A stretch of 64,000 nucleotides of DNA. Origin: Cotesia glomerata. Taxonomy: Eukaryota; Arthropoda; Insecta; Hymenoptera; Braconidae. How positions within the stretch are numbered: the stretch's first letter is position 1; every line of letters begins with the position of its first letter. This document shows positions 11,752 to 20,199 of the stretch, in pieces. Location of the stretch: assembly GCF_020080835.1 (NCBI RefSeq), contig NC_058163.1:8653318-8717317 (forward strand), written 5' to 3'. Made by a program: the position numbers and the translations under genes. The notes beneath the pieces are model-generated. The model made no database searches. It was not told the origin of the DNA and saw only the letters and a program-made list of their open reading frames with translations.

Positions 11752-12171
11752 ATGCCAAAAAGGAGAGGGCATAGAGCAGGCCGTCGTATACAGGCACGAC
11801 GAAACCGCGAGAAGGTACAAAATTCTAAAGAAAATGAAAAGGTAGTAAAAAAATTACCTCTACCTCAAATAACTAACATTAGAAGGATCCAACGTCGTCT
11901 AAAAATAGTAATCCTAAATAATTCTGAGGGGGAGATAAACACGGGTTTATATTTACCACGGGTACGATTTCCAGATACAGATCCCCTAGGGTTATCGGTA
12001 AAAGGGGAAAAACAAAAAAGGAGAAAAACACCCCGCGAAACTAATAAACGAACCTACAAAAAGGGGGTAAAGATACTAATACCAAAAATTCAAATCTTAA
12101 GCCCAAAACCTTATCCCCTATCTCTCAAGGTAGACGGAACAGGCTGGGTACCAATTATCGATTTAGATTAG
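11752..12171 (+). CDS. Arg/Lys-rich accessory ORF upstream of gag
   Basis: 139 aa from ATG, beginning 12 bases after the hairpin array and ending 83 bases before gag. The first 30 residues are strongly Arg-rich (RRGHRAGRRIQARRNREK), followed by further basic blocks (RRIQRRLK, KQKRRK, KRTYKKG) and a neutral, proline-containing tail. I do not recognise a family and see no zinc finger, signal peptide or membrane segment. Arg-rich N-termini of this kind occur in RNA-binding regulators of complex retroviruses and in nuclear localisation signals. That comparison is by composition only. It could also be an N-terminal gag-like product or a chance ORF, but its length in a 5' leader and its intactness argue for function. 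Expression would need re-initiation, splicing or an IRES. Confidence 0.6.
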   Translation: MPKRRGHRAGRRIQARRNREKVQNSKENEKVVKKLPLPQITNIRRIQRRLKIVILNNSEGEINTGLYLPRVRFPDTDPLGLSVKGEKQKRRKTPRETNKRTYKKGVKILIPKIQILSPKPYPLSLKVDGTGWVPIIDLD

Positions 12172-12254
12172 GTATCCAAACTAAGAATCTTTAGCTTAAC
12201 TAATACACTTCCGTATTCTAAAAACCGCGAGTAAAAATCGGACCATGCAAACAA

Positions 12255-13829
12255 ATGTCGTATGACGACAAACGGGCGTTACGGAGTCAGGGAAGTCAAA
12301 ATCTATTGCCAGGCTTACCTCTAAAAACGACTAAACCGAAACACAACTTTACATTTATCGACTCGGGTTTAGGTACTTCGGGGTTTCCAGGAATATCGAG
12401 TGACGAAGAATCTGAGGGAGAAACAAACCCGGCAGAGAAAACTCTAGTTGTCCCACCGGCGAATTCTCAAACCCAACCGCAAATCGTTGATCCAGTTCTC
12501 GATCCGACGAATAACGATAACGGTGTTGTACCTGCGAACCCCCCGCAAATCGTTGATCCAGTTCTCGATAATTATAACCCAGTGCCACCAGTACAAGACA
12601 ACATGGCTTTATCGGCGAATCAAAATATCTCGTTAAACGATGCACTCTCGTTTGTACCAAAGTTCGAAGGAAACCCCAACGAACTTTTAGATTTTCTTAG
12701 TTGTTGCAACGAAGCGAAAGCCGTCTTACCAGCGGGAGCTGAGGGTAACCTCGTAAAATTAATCTACGGGAGTAAACTCGGTATCAAAGTAAAGGCTTCA
12801 CTAAATTCTACTATCCCCGAGACGATTGCTCTTTTGACCGCCGCATTAAAAAAAATTTACATTCCAAATAAGTCATTGTTCCAGCTCCAGGGGGAGCTCG
12901 GTCGGATATATCAAAAAGATGGAGAATCGGTGGTTGATTTCGCGAATCGATTGCGGAAAAAAGGGCGTGAAATAACCGAATGTTATAAAACCGATAACCC
13001 GGATGCGGTGGCTAACGTAGTAGATGATTTCAAAGAAAAGATCGAAAGCTCTATCGCGGAATGTTTCGTACAGAACTTAAATAATGAAATCGATCAGCGC
13101 ATGTCGGCATGCGTCAATGTAGAAGAGGCTCTTGCGAAAGCAATTAAAATTGAAAAAAAATTGAATGCCCGTAAGGAATTGCGTCGCGATCCCAATTCGG
13201 AAAAGAAAAGGGAACCGAAGAAGGGAGACACAGATAAGGGCAACAAAACCGTGAATTTCGCTGTCGAGACACCCGGGAAATCCGCGCCAAATAAAATTGT
13301 GGGTCAAAACAAAACTTCAAATAATAACAACGCTAAGCCTAACAATTCGAGCGAACAGGATTTATGCCGTAAATGTAAGAAACCGGGACATTTCGCGAAA
13401 AATTGCCCGGAAACAACGTGTCAAATCTGCTTCACAAAAGGACACAACGCGAAACATTGCCCGGAAATTAATGTCGCGACGCAGGAAAACCCTTACGCGA
13501 ATGTAAGATGCCAGCTATGTAGCGGCCGGGGACACACGGCTAGGTATTGCGAGGAAAACCCTAATCGTCGGTCCATTCCGAATCAATTAATGAATCAACC
13601 TCCCGCTAGTCAATCGCCAAACCGATCCCAAGCTCGAACTAACAAATATTGCGACTATCACAAAAATAATACTCATAATACCGAAGATTGCCGAGTATTA
13701 CAACAAACCGCTAATTATCTACAAACGGTTCCCCAAACGTCTTTTCCCAGGGATGCGGGAAGAAACAATCGGCCGTTACAACCCGTGAACTCGATCCAAG
13801 AAGTGACAGCCGAAACAGATTCCGAATAA
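12255..13829 (+). CDS. gag: Gag polyprotein (capsid and zinc knuckles)
   Basis: 524 aa and intact. The N-terminus is Pro/Asn-rich with two copies of an IVDPVLD-containing segment. The capsid-like region (about residues 130-320) includes the FVPKFEGNPNELLDF motif that opens gypsy capsids. A Lys-rich hinge follows, then three CCHC zinc knuckles (about residues 371-384, 391-404 and 418-431) and a fourth C-x2-H-x4-H-x4-C motif (about 463-477). The ATG at 12255 is the first in frame. Gag assembles the virus-like particle and packages RNA. The pol frame is open in -1 from about 13715, overlapping the last 115 bases of gag, so Pol is probably made by -1 frameshifting. No canonical X-XXY-YYZ site was evident to me. 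Confidence 0.88.
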   Translation: MSYDDKRALRSQGSQNLLPGLPLKTTKPKHNFTFIDSGLGTSGFPGISSDEESEGETNPAEKTLVVPPANSQTQPQIVDPVLDPTNNDNGVVPANPPQIVDPVLDNYNPVPPVQDNMALSANQNISLNDALSFVPKFEGNPNELLDFLSCCNEAKAVLPAGAEGNLVKLIYGSKLGIKVKASLNSTIPETIALLTAALKKIYIPNKSLFQLQGELGRIYQKDGESVVDFANRLRKKGREITECYKTDNPDAVANVVDDFKEKIESSIAECFVQNLNNEIDQRMSACVNVEEALAKAIKIEKKLNARKELRRDPNSEKKREPKKGDTDKGNKTVNFAVETPGKSAPNKIVGQNKTSNNNNAKPNNSSEQDLCRKCKKPGHFAKNCPETTCQICFTKGHNAKHCPEINVATQENPYANVRCQLCSGRGHTARYCEENPNRRSIPNQLMNQPPASQSPNRSQARTNKYCDYHKNNTHNTEDCRVLQQTANYLQTVPQTSFPRDAGRNNRPLQPVNSIQEVTAETDSE

Positions 13830-13852
13830 ACAAAGTAGATCTAGATCTAGAC

Positions 13853-16800
13853 TTGGATAATTTACCATACTCTATAGCAGGTAAATCACCCAAGATCGGT
13901 GATGTCATCATGATGTTGGATTCTGGTGCATCACCAAATTTAATTAAGTTAGGTTATCTAGATAACAGTAATAAAATTGATAGGAAAAATCTAGTAGAGT
14001 TACACGGGATAGCTAACGTCCCGGTTTTTACCTTGGGTAGCGTAAGAATTAAACTATTCGGAAAAACGGCCGTATGTCACGTGGTTCCCGATGAGATGCC
14101 CATTCCCCATGCCGGGTTGGTAGGATCGGAATTTTTCGCAACACACGGTGCCAAAATCGATTACGAGAATAAAGTACTTGAAATAGGCGATCAAAAGTAT
14201 CCGTTCAAACAAGCTAATAGGGTGACAAATGGGGTTATGTATATACCACCGCGTAGCGAATCGACATTTTATGTTAAAGTTAATAATCCCCAGATCAGAG
14301 AGGGTTATATCCCTAAGTTAAAATTATGTAAAGGGGTATTCGCGGGAAGTTGTTTAGTTTCGATAAAAAATAATCGCGCCTACCTCCAGATTTACAATAC
14401 TACAGAGAAGGAAGTGGCAGTTAGAATCCCCACGTTAACAATCCGCGAGATAGAGAGAATAGGAATATCCTCTACCCCTGATCAGGAGGATCTACATAAA
14501 AGTCACGGTATAATGAAACGTATCTTTAATATCGTTCAAGATCATAAAAACCTCGAACGTTTCGAGAAGATTAAACCCCTACTACGCCTAGAGTATCTAG
14601 AGGAACAAGAAAAATCTCACGTCGAAAAAATAATAAAACAATACGCAGATAGGTTTTATATAGCCGGGGAACCTCTAAGCTCCTCCGGAAACTATTTGCA
14701 TAGAATACCTACCCACAGTGATCGTCCAATAACGATTAAACAGTATAGGATTCCACAAGCCCTTAAGGCAGAACTAGATAATCAGGTCAAAGAGGGACTG
14801 AAAACAGGCGTCCTCGCACCATCAGAATCGCCTTATAATAGTCCCGTTTGGATCGTACCGAAGAAGGCAGATTCGCAAGGGAATAAACGTTGGCGCGTAG
14901 TAATAGACTTCAGGTTACTAAATGAGGAAACTATAACAGACGCGTACCCGCTGCCGAACATTACGGACATTCTTGACCAATTGGGAGGGTCCCTATATTT
15001 TTCTGTTTTTGATTTAGCTTCCGGTTATAATCAAATTGAAATGGATCCAAAAGATCGCCATAAGACCGCGTTCTCGACCCCACAAGGGCACTGGGAATAT
15101 CTCAGGATGCCTTTCGGTTTGAAAAACGCGCCGGCTACATTTCAAAGACTGATGGATTCAGTCTTAACCGGACTACAGGGTACGGCCCTTTTCGTATACT
15201 TAGACGATATCATCGTGTTCGCCCGGAGCTTAGAGGAACATGGGGAGAAACTAGATGAACTAATGCTAAGATTACGAAAAGCTAATTTACAACTTCAACC
15301 TGATAAGTGTGAGTTCCTTAGACCCGAAGTGAATTATCTAGGACACATTATCAGTAGAGAAGGATTGAAACCCGACCCTAATAAACTTATAGCCGTTAGG
15401 AAATTTCCCATACCTAAAACTCAACGAAACATTAGGGAATTTTTAGGTCTAACAGGGTATTATCGTAGGTTTATAAAAAATTATGGCTCAATAGCTAAAC
15501 CATTGACCAGATTACTAGAAAAGGATAGGGAATTCGAATGGTCCGAGTCGGCTAAGACTGCATTCGAATTACTAAAAGAAACATTGTGTACAGCACCGGT
15601 GTTACAATATCCAGATTTCGAGAAACCGTTTATAATCACTACCGACGCGTCAGGGATCGCGATCGGTGCCGTATTATCACAAGGGGAAATCGGAAAGGAT
15701 CGGCCGGTTGCTTATTTTTCGCGAGTTCTAAGGGGACCCGAATTACGTTACGACACGTACGAAAAAGAGGCGTTAGCTATAGTACAGGCGGTGAAACATT
15801 TCCGACCATATATATATATGCGATCGTTCACTATAGTGACCGATCACAAACCTTTAATTTGGTTTAAATCCGCGAAAGATGGGAACGCTCGGATCCTTAA
15901 GTGGCGTCTCCGCCTCGCTGATTACGACTATAAGGTAATATATAAACCAGGAAAAATCAACCTCAACGCCGACGCTTTATCTCGAAACCCAATAGAAAAC
16001 GTAAATGTCACAACAAGAGGCCAGAGAGCCAGAGAACGCTCTCTGGATGACAAATATCAGGGAAATATCGATAAAACCGCGAACCCTACTAAACCGGGTC
16101 AGCCTCTAACTATTACTTCAGAAGCTCCTACAACTTCTGATAGTTTATCTAAGGTCCCGAACCCTACTAAACCGGGTCAGCCTCTAACGATTACTTCAGA
16201 AGCTCCTACAACTTCTGATAGTTTATCTAAGGTCCCGAACCCTACTAAACCGGGTCAGCCTCTAACTATTACCTCCGAAGTTCCTACAACTTCTGACGGT
16301 CTATCCAAGGTCGCGAACGCTACCGAACCGGGTCAACCTCTAACCGTTTTAGGAAATCCTACTAAATCACAGGAAAATTCAGGTGGTACCACCAGGAGGC
16401 GTGGTAGACCACCAAAAATTCGGGAAATACCTACTAAAGGAGAATCCGATCAGGAAGATCTGATACCTTTTATAGACCCCGAATATGACTCGGACACAGA
16501 TTCGGATGACTCCGTTGAGTCAGAACATTTTAACGAAAATAACGCGAAAAAGGGAAATAGAAAAATTTCAAACATTATCCTGGTGAAGGATTTGTTTGAA
16601 TATAGAAACGACAACGTAGTTTATTTCTTAGATGAGAGAGGAGAACCATGCGATGCAGGTTCCCGTACTCTCAAATCTCTTCATAAATTACCTAAAGTCG
16701 GGTCCATGGGCACTGGCCAAGTGCATTGGACAAAACGAGGCAATAATAACTATTTCGGTCTAATAATACGAGGATCCAGGGGAGAATCGTCATTGATTGT

Positions 16801-17443
16801 TCAAAGTAATATTGCTAAAGGCTTAGTAAAATTAAAAGGAATTTTGAGGGATAAGAACGTTCAAACCTTTTCTATCGCGGTAACCGAGTTTATTGAGAAT
16901 ATTCCTTGGGCGGATATTCTCTCGTTAATTCAGGACATCTATGATGGTACAACCATAAAAATCATCGTTTGTCTTGGGACAATCCGTTACGTGCCCCAAG
17001 AAGAACGTAACCGAATCTTCTTCGAAGCTCACATGTCTCCGATAGGCGGACATAAAGGAGTTTCGAAAACTTACAATCGGATTAGAACTAATTACTATTG
17101 GGAGAACCTCAAACAAGATATCCAAATTCGTATTCAGCAATGTCTGGAATGCCAACTAAAAAAATTAGTACGCGTCAAAACGAAACAACCCATGTTAATT
17201 ACTGATACGCCAGGCACTGTATTTGAAAAGATAGCGATGGATATAGTAGGGCCTCTACCCCGTACCAAATCCGGAAATGAATATATACTAACGATCCAAG
17301 ATCAGCTCTCTAAATTTTGTATAGCATGCCCACTACAAGATATGTTAGCAATCACGGTCGCAGATGTATTCATAAAAATACATCAGTATTTTCGGTGCCC
17401 CCAAGGCGTTATTGACCGATCAAGGTCGAAATTTTATAAGTAG
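13853..17443 (+). CDS. pol: Pol polyprotein (protease, RT, RNase H, linker, integrase N-part)
   Basis: 1196 codons; there is no ATG at the start, and the frame is open back to about 13715, consistent with frameshift expression from gag. An aspartic protease with DSG lies at about residues 23-25. RT spans about residues 290-560 with catalytic YLDD at about 449-452. RNase H covers about residues 590-720 (TDAS, then TDHKP). A low-complexity linker of about 250-300 residues contains a 26-residue minisatellite. An HHCC integrase domain (about residues 1055-1105) and the start of the DDE core follow. The frame is lost near 17410-17420 by a one-base indel, just where the second catalytic Asp (TDQG in the older copy) should be. 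It makes cDNA and integrates it, with Gag in cytoplasmic particles. Apart from the integrase damage all catalytic motifs are present. Confidence 0.9.
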   Translation: MDNLPYSIAGKSPKIGDVIMMLDSGASPNLIKLGYLDNSNKIDRKNLVELHGIANVPVFTLGSVRIKLFGKTAVCHVVPDEMPIPHAGLVGSEFFATHGAKIDYENKVLEIGDQKYPFKQANRVTNGVMYIPPRSESTFYVKVNNPQIREGYIPKLKLCKGVFAGSCLVSIKNNRAYLQIYNTTEKEVAVRIPTLTIREIERIGISSTPDQEDLHKSHGIMKRIFNIVQDHKNLERFEKIKPLLRLEYLEEQEKSHVEKIIKQYADRFYIAGEPLSSSGNYLHRIPTHSDRPITIKQYRIPQALKAELDNQVKEGLKTGVLAPSESPYNSPVWIVPKKADSQGNKRWRVVIDFRLLNEETITDAYPLPNITDILDQLGGSLYFSVFDLASGYNQIEMDPKDRHKTAFSTPQGHWEYLRMPFGLKNAPATFQRLMDSVLTGLQGTALFVYLDDIIVFARSLEEHGEKLDELMLRLRKANLQLQPDKCEFLRPEVNYLGHIISREGLKPDPNKLIAVRKFPIPKTQRNIREFLGLTGYYRRFIKNYGSIAKPLTRLLEKDREFEWSESAKTAFELLKETLCTAPVLQYPDFEKPFIITTDASGIAIGAVLSQGEIGKDRPVAYFSRVLRGPELRYDTYEKEALAIVQAVKHFRPYIYMRSFTIVTDHKPLIWFKSAKDGNARILKWRLRLADYDYKVIYKPGKINLNADALSRNPIENVNVTTRGQRARERSLDDKYQGNIDKTANPTKPGQPLTITSEAPTTSDSLSKVPNPTKPGQPLTITSEAPTTSDSLSKVPNPTKPGQPLTITSEVPTTSDGLSKVANATEPGQPLTVLGNPTKSQENSGGTTRRRGRPPKIREIPTKGESDQEDLIPFIDPEYDSDTDSDDSVESEHFNENNAKKGNRKISNIILVKDLFEYRNDNVVYFLDERGEPCDAGSRTLKSLHKLPKVGSMGTGQVHWTKRGNNNYFGLIIRGSRGESSLIVQSNIAKGLVKLKGILRDKNVQTFSIAVTEFIENIPWADILSLIQDIYDGTTIKIIVCLGTIRYVPQEERNRIFFEAHMSPIGGHKGVSKTYNRIRTNYYWENLKQDIQIRIQQCLECQLKKLVRVKTKQPMLITDTPGTVFEKIAMDIVGPLPRTKSGNEYILTIQDQLSKFCIACPLQDMLAITVADVFIKIHQYFRCPQGVIDRSRSKFYK
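16082..16350 (+). repeat. 78-bp minisatellite in the pol linker
   Basis: Nearly identical units begin at 16082, 16160, 16238 and 16316 (the last partial and diverged). Each is 78 bases, hence 26 codons, so the reading frame is kept. Each unit encodes a Pro/Thr/Ser-rich segment containing PTKPGQPLT. Confidence 0.93.
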
Positions 17444-18097
17444 TTTCATGCAACGCGTCTGTAAACGTTTCAAAATAAAAAAATACAGACCACGGCTTTC
17501 AGACCTCAATCCAATGGTTCACTGGAACGATCCCACCACGTTTTAGGGGAATATCTTAAACAGTATATTACTAAAGATAACGAATGGGACAATTGGCTCG
17601 AATTGGCCACTTTTTCTTATAATACCTGCGTACACGAAGGGACCCGGTATACCCCTTTCGAGTTAGTATTTGGAAAAGTTGCCCGAGTCCCCTCTAGTGA
17701 ACCACTACATGAACTTGATCGATTACCCACCTATGACGATTACATAGTTAAATTAGTTGAACGACTAATACAAATTCGCAACTTAGCTCGCGAGAATCTA
17801 ATAGGCGCGAAGTGGAAGTCGAAAGAGTTACACGACAAAAAATTGAAACCTGTTGAATTTAACCCTGGGGATCGGGTCTTTCTCTTGAAAGGGCCTAAAC
17901 CACACAAATTCGGGGATCATTATGACGGCCCCTATGAGATCGCGGAGGTTTTTCCTAATGGTAACGTTAGTATCAGGATAGGAAACCACGACAAAGTGGT
18001 ACACCCCAATAGATTAAAGAAAACCCAACTCGAAACCAGGAAAACAACCAAACCTAAACCTAAAGTTGCGGATCCCGATCCGGACTTTAGACCATAA
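17444..18097 (+). pseudogene. pol: Integrase core and C-terminal part, frameshifted from pol
   Basis: Integrase coding continues after the break at 17410-17420. A second indel lies near 17475-17490 in an A-rich run (aaaataaaaaaata). From there the frame is open to the stop at 18095-18097 (ORF from 17603). It carries the SNGSLERSH region with the catalytic Glu, the conserved tyrosine-rich YNTCVHEGTRYTPFELVFGK segment, and a basic C-terminal domain. Both breaks sit in or near homopolymers, so sequencing error is possible. As read, the integrase is non-functional. Env starts 21 bases after the stop. Confidence 0.8.
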
Positions 18098-18107
18098 ATA
18101 ATCGTTC

Positions 18108-18117
18108 TCTGTTACAG
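18108..18117 (+). promoter_or_regulatory. Putative env splice acceptor
   Basis: TCTCTGTTACAG directly abuts the env ATG (18118). The same layout precedes the older element's env, supporting a spliced env mRNA. Confidence 0.55.
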
Positions 18118-20091
18118 ATGAGGCTCATACAATATATATGTTTACTCATGGCAATCACCCAATGGGAGTCCGCCGAAGCAATCATAGGATATGATTGCGG
18201 GAGTAAGATTCTTAATATGACGACAATATCATTAGTCGACATTGACGACTGTGAGCTCGGAGAAGAGAAGGTCGAAACATTTTTACCGGAAATTGCACTT
18301 CTACAACTAAATGAATACGATCATACGAAAATAATACAATGTAAAATCGAAATTAACCGGGTAATTCAGCATTGTGGGTGGCAATCCTATAATTCTATTG
18401 TTAACCAGGGGATAAACGAATATATTTTTCCTGTTTCTCACGAACTGTGTCGGGTCGCGCACGACCACGGTACATTTCGTATTGGTAACACGGTTTTTGA
18501 CGGCCTTACGCCAAATGTAACATCAATTCATAGTATAACATTAGCGGGAAGCGTTAACAATAATGGGGATTGTACTAATGCACAATACAGCGATCCCTTC
18601 GGTACTTGGGATAGTGTATTTGTAGTCGGGACTGTTAAAATCACCATTAGATCGGGGATTACTCGCGTAAAAGTCGCAGAAGACACAGTATATCTTCCGT
18701 CAGGTACCCAATGTAAACTCAGTAAAGGGCATTGTATCGACCCCGAAAATGGACATACTTTCTGGGATGCATTACCACGCAAGTACTGCATCCCCGAAAC
18801 TTACTCTATTTTGTACCGTGGCTATGCCACCAAATTGAAGTCAGCGAAAGAAACAGTGTATTCACTTAGTGTAAGAGATACTAGTTTCTCGTTAAGTACG
18901 ACGGGGGTTGAGACCTCTTGCGGATTACCGATTATAAAAACTGAACATCCGAAATTGTATATAGTCGAAAGTAAAAACTTAGGACTTTTGGAAAAAAATA
19001 ACATTGTTGAAACAGATACAGACAACTTAGACATTTTTCTCTATGTTAACGCTAAATTCATTTACGTAGAAAGGTACATCAGGTCTCAAACCCAGTCGTT
19101 GTATGTAGATGTAATAAAAAAACGATGTAAATTAGAAAAGGAGGTGCTAAAAAACACACTCTCGATTGCGTCTACACAACCGGACGAGTTCGCCTACCGC
19201 TACATGGAAGGAGCTGGATACATGGCTGTGGTAGCAGGGGAAGTGGTACACATTGTCCAGTGTGTACCGGTTGAAGTCAAAATCCAACACAAAGAAACCT
19301 GCTACAACCGGATACCAGTCCAACGGGGGAATCAAAGCTTGTATCTCACACCGCGTACGCACGTGATCACTAACTATGCAACAGAGCTGGCGTGTAATTC
19401 TCCTCTATTACAGTACTATAAATTGGGTCAGACTTGGTACAAGTTTATGCCCAAACCCATCGAGACTTTGCCACCAAAAATATTAAAACCAAGTACGAGG
19501 ATGTCCTGGAAATACCAGAATCCAGCGAACCTAGCTACAGGAGGAATCTATTCCGAAAAGGACCTCGACGCCATGAGGGGAAGGATAATGTTCACCATGG
19601 AGCAGACCGTGGTCATGGAGACCATGGCGCAGCAGTTCACCAATCATTCCAGGGGATACCCATCACTGATCAACGCCCTTAACGAAGAAGTCTTGGAACA
19701 TCTGGCAGAGAGTGCCTGGTCCAAGACTTGGGGCAAATTTACCGGGTTCGGCACTTATTGCGCTGGAATCATAGGCATAGTAATGTGTTTCCGGGCAATA
19801 AAACTAGTCGCCGATACGGTAGTCCATGGGTATGCCTTGCACACAGTCTACGGATGGTCACTGTGTCTACTTGGGGCTGTCTGGGACTCGATGACCCATC
19901 TTCTGCTACACTTGGGAAAGAGACAGCAGACAAAAGGGGGGCCCTCCCCTTCGGCACCAGACACCGATCCAGAAAAGGGAGGAACTCCAGATTCAAAACC
20001 TCAAGAAGTTTACCCGTTGCTACCAAGAATCAACATGTCAACTGGACCACAACCAACGGAGATCACTGCAACACAGAGAGTTTTTGTGTAA
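18118..20091 (+). CDS. env: Envelope glycoprotein, chuvirus-glycoprotein-like
   Basis: 657 aa and intact. Residues 1-22 look like a signal peptide, followed by a mature start IIGYDCG. The ectodomain is Cys-rich with several N-x-S/T sites. The C-terminal part has hydrophobic segments at about residues 545-565 and 570-600 (a Gly-Tyr-Ala-Leu-His region), then a Pro/Gly-rich polar tail. I see neither a furin-type RxKR site nor the fusion peptide region of baculovirus-F-derived errantivirus Env. The GYDCG start, the HCG motif and the C-terminal hydrophobic block resemble the glycoproteins of chuvirus-like mononegaviruses known to have been captured by insect LTR elements. This assignment rests on pattern recognition only. 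It presumably acts at the membrane to give the element an infectious capacity. Confidence 0.7.
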   Translation: MRLIQYICLLMAITQWESAEAIIGYDCGSKILNMTTISLVDIDDCELGEEKVETFLPEIALLQLNEYDHTKIIQCKIEINRVIQHCGWQSYNSIVNQGINEYIFPVSHELCRVAHDHGTFRIGNTVFDGLTPNVTSIHSITLAGSVNNNGDCTNAQYSDPFGTWDSVFVVGTVKITIRSGITRVKVAEDTVYLPSGTQCKLSKGHCIDPENGHTFWDALPRKYCIPETYSILYRGYATKLKSAKETVYSLSVRDTSFSLSTTGVETSCGLPIIKTEHPKLYIVESKNLGLLEKNNIVETDTDNLDIFLYVNAKFIYVERYIRSQTQSLYVDVIKKRCKLEKEVLKNTLSIASTQPDEFAYRYMEGAGYMAVVAGEVVHIVQCVPVEVKIQHKETCYNRIPVQRGNQSLYLTPRTHVITNYATELACNSPLLQYYKLGQTWYKFMPKPIETLPPKILKPSTRMSWKYQNPANLATGGIYSEKDLDAMRGRIMFTMEQTVVMETMAQQFTNHSRGYPSLINALNEEVLEHLAESAWSKTWGKFTGFGTYCAGIIGIVMCFRAIKLVADTVVHGYALHTVYGWSLCLLGAVWDSMTHLLLHLGKRQQTKGGPSPSAPDTDPEKGGTPDSKPQEVYPLLPRINMSTGPQPTEITATQRVFV

Positions 20092-20187
20092 CTTAGCACC
20101 TGCCTATCGTAAGTTAGAATGAAAATTTGAGTTTTATCGTCGCCCTCGTTCGAAGTAATTCATTTTGAATCGGCTCGTGCTTCCGTC

Positions 20188-20199
20188 TAATGGCGGGGG
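20188..20199 (+). other. Purine-rich tract before 3' LTR
   Basis: 'taatggcggggg' immediately precedes the 3' LTR. The short G-rich run is the likely plus-strand primer; it is atypically short and contains a C. Confidence 0.55.

Noticed and set aside
13700..13830. Canonical -1 slippery heptamer at gag/pol
   Set aside because: The overlap is in the -1 frame, but no X-XXY-YYZ site in the correct phase was found by eye.
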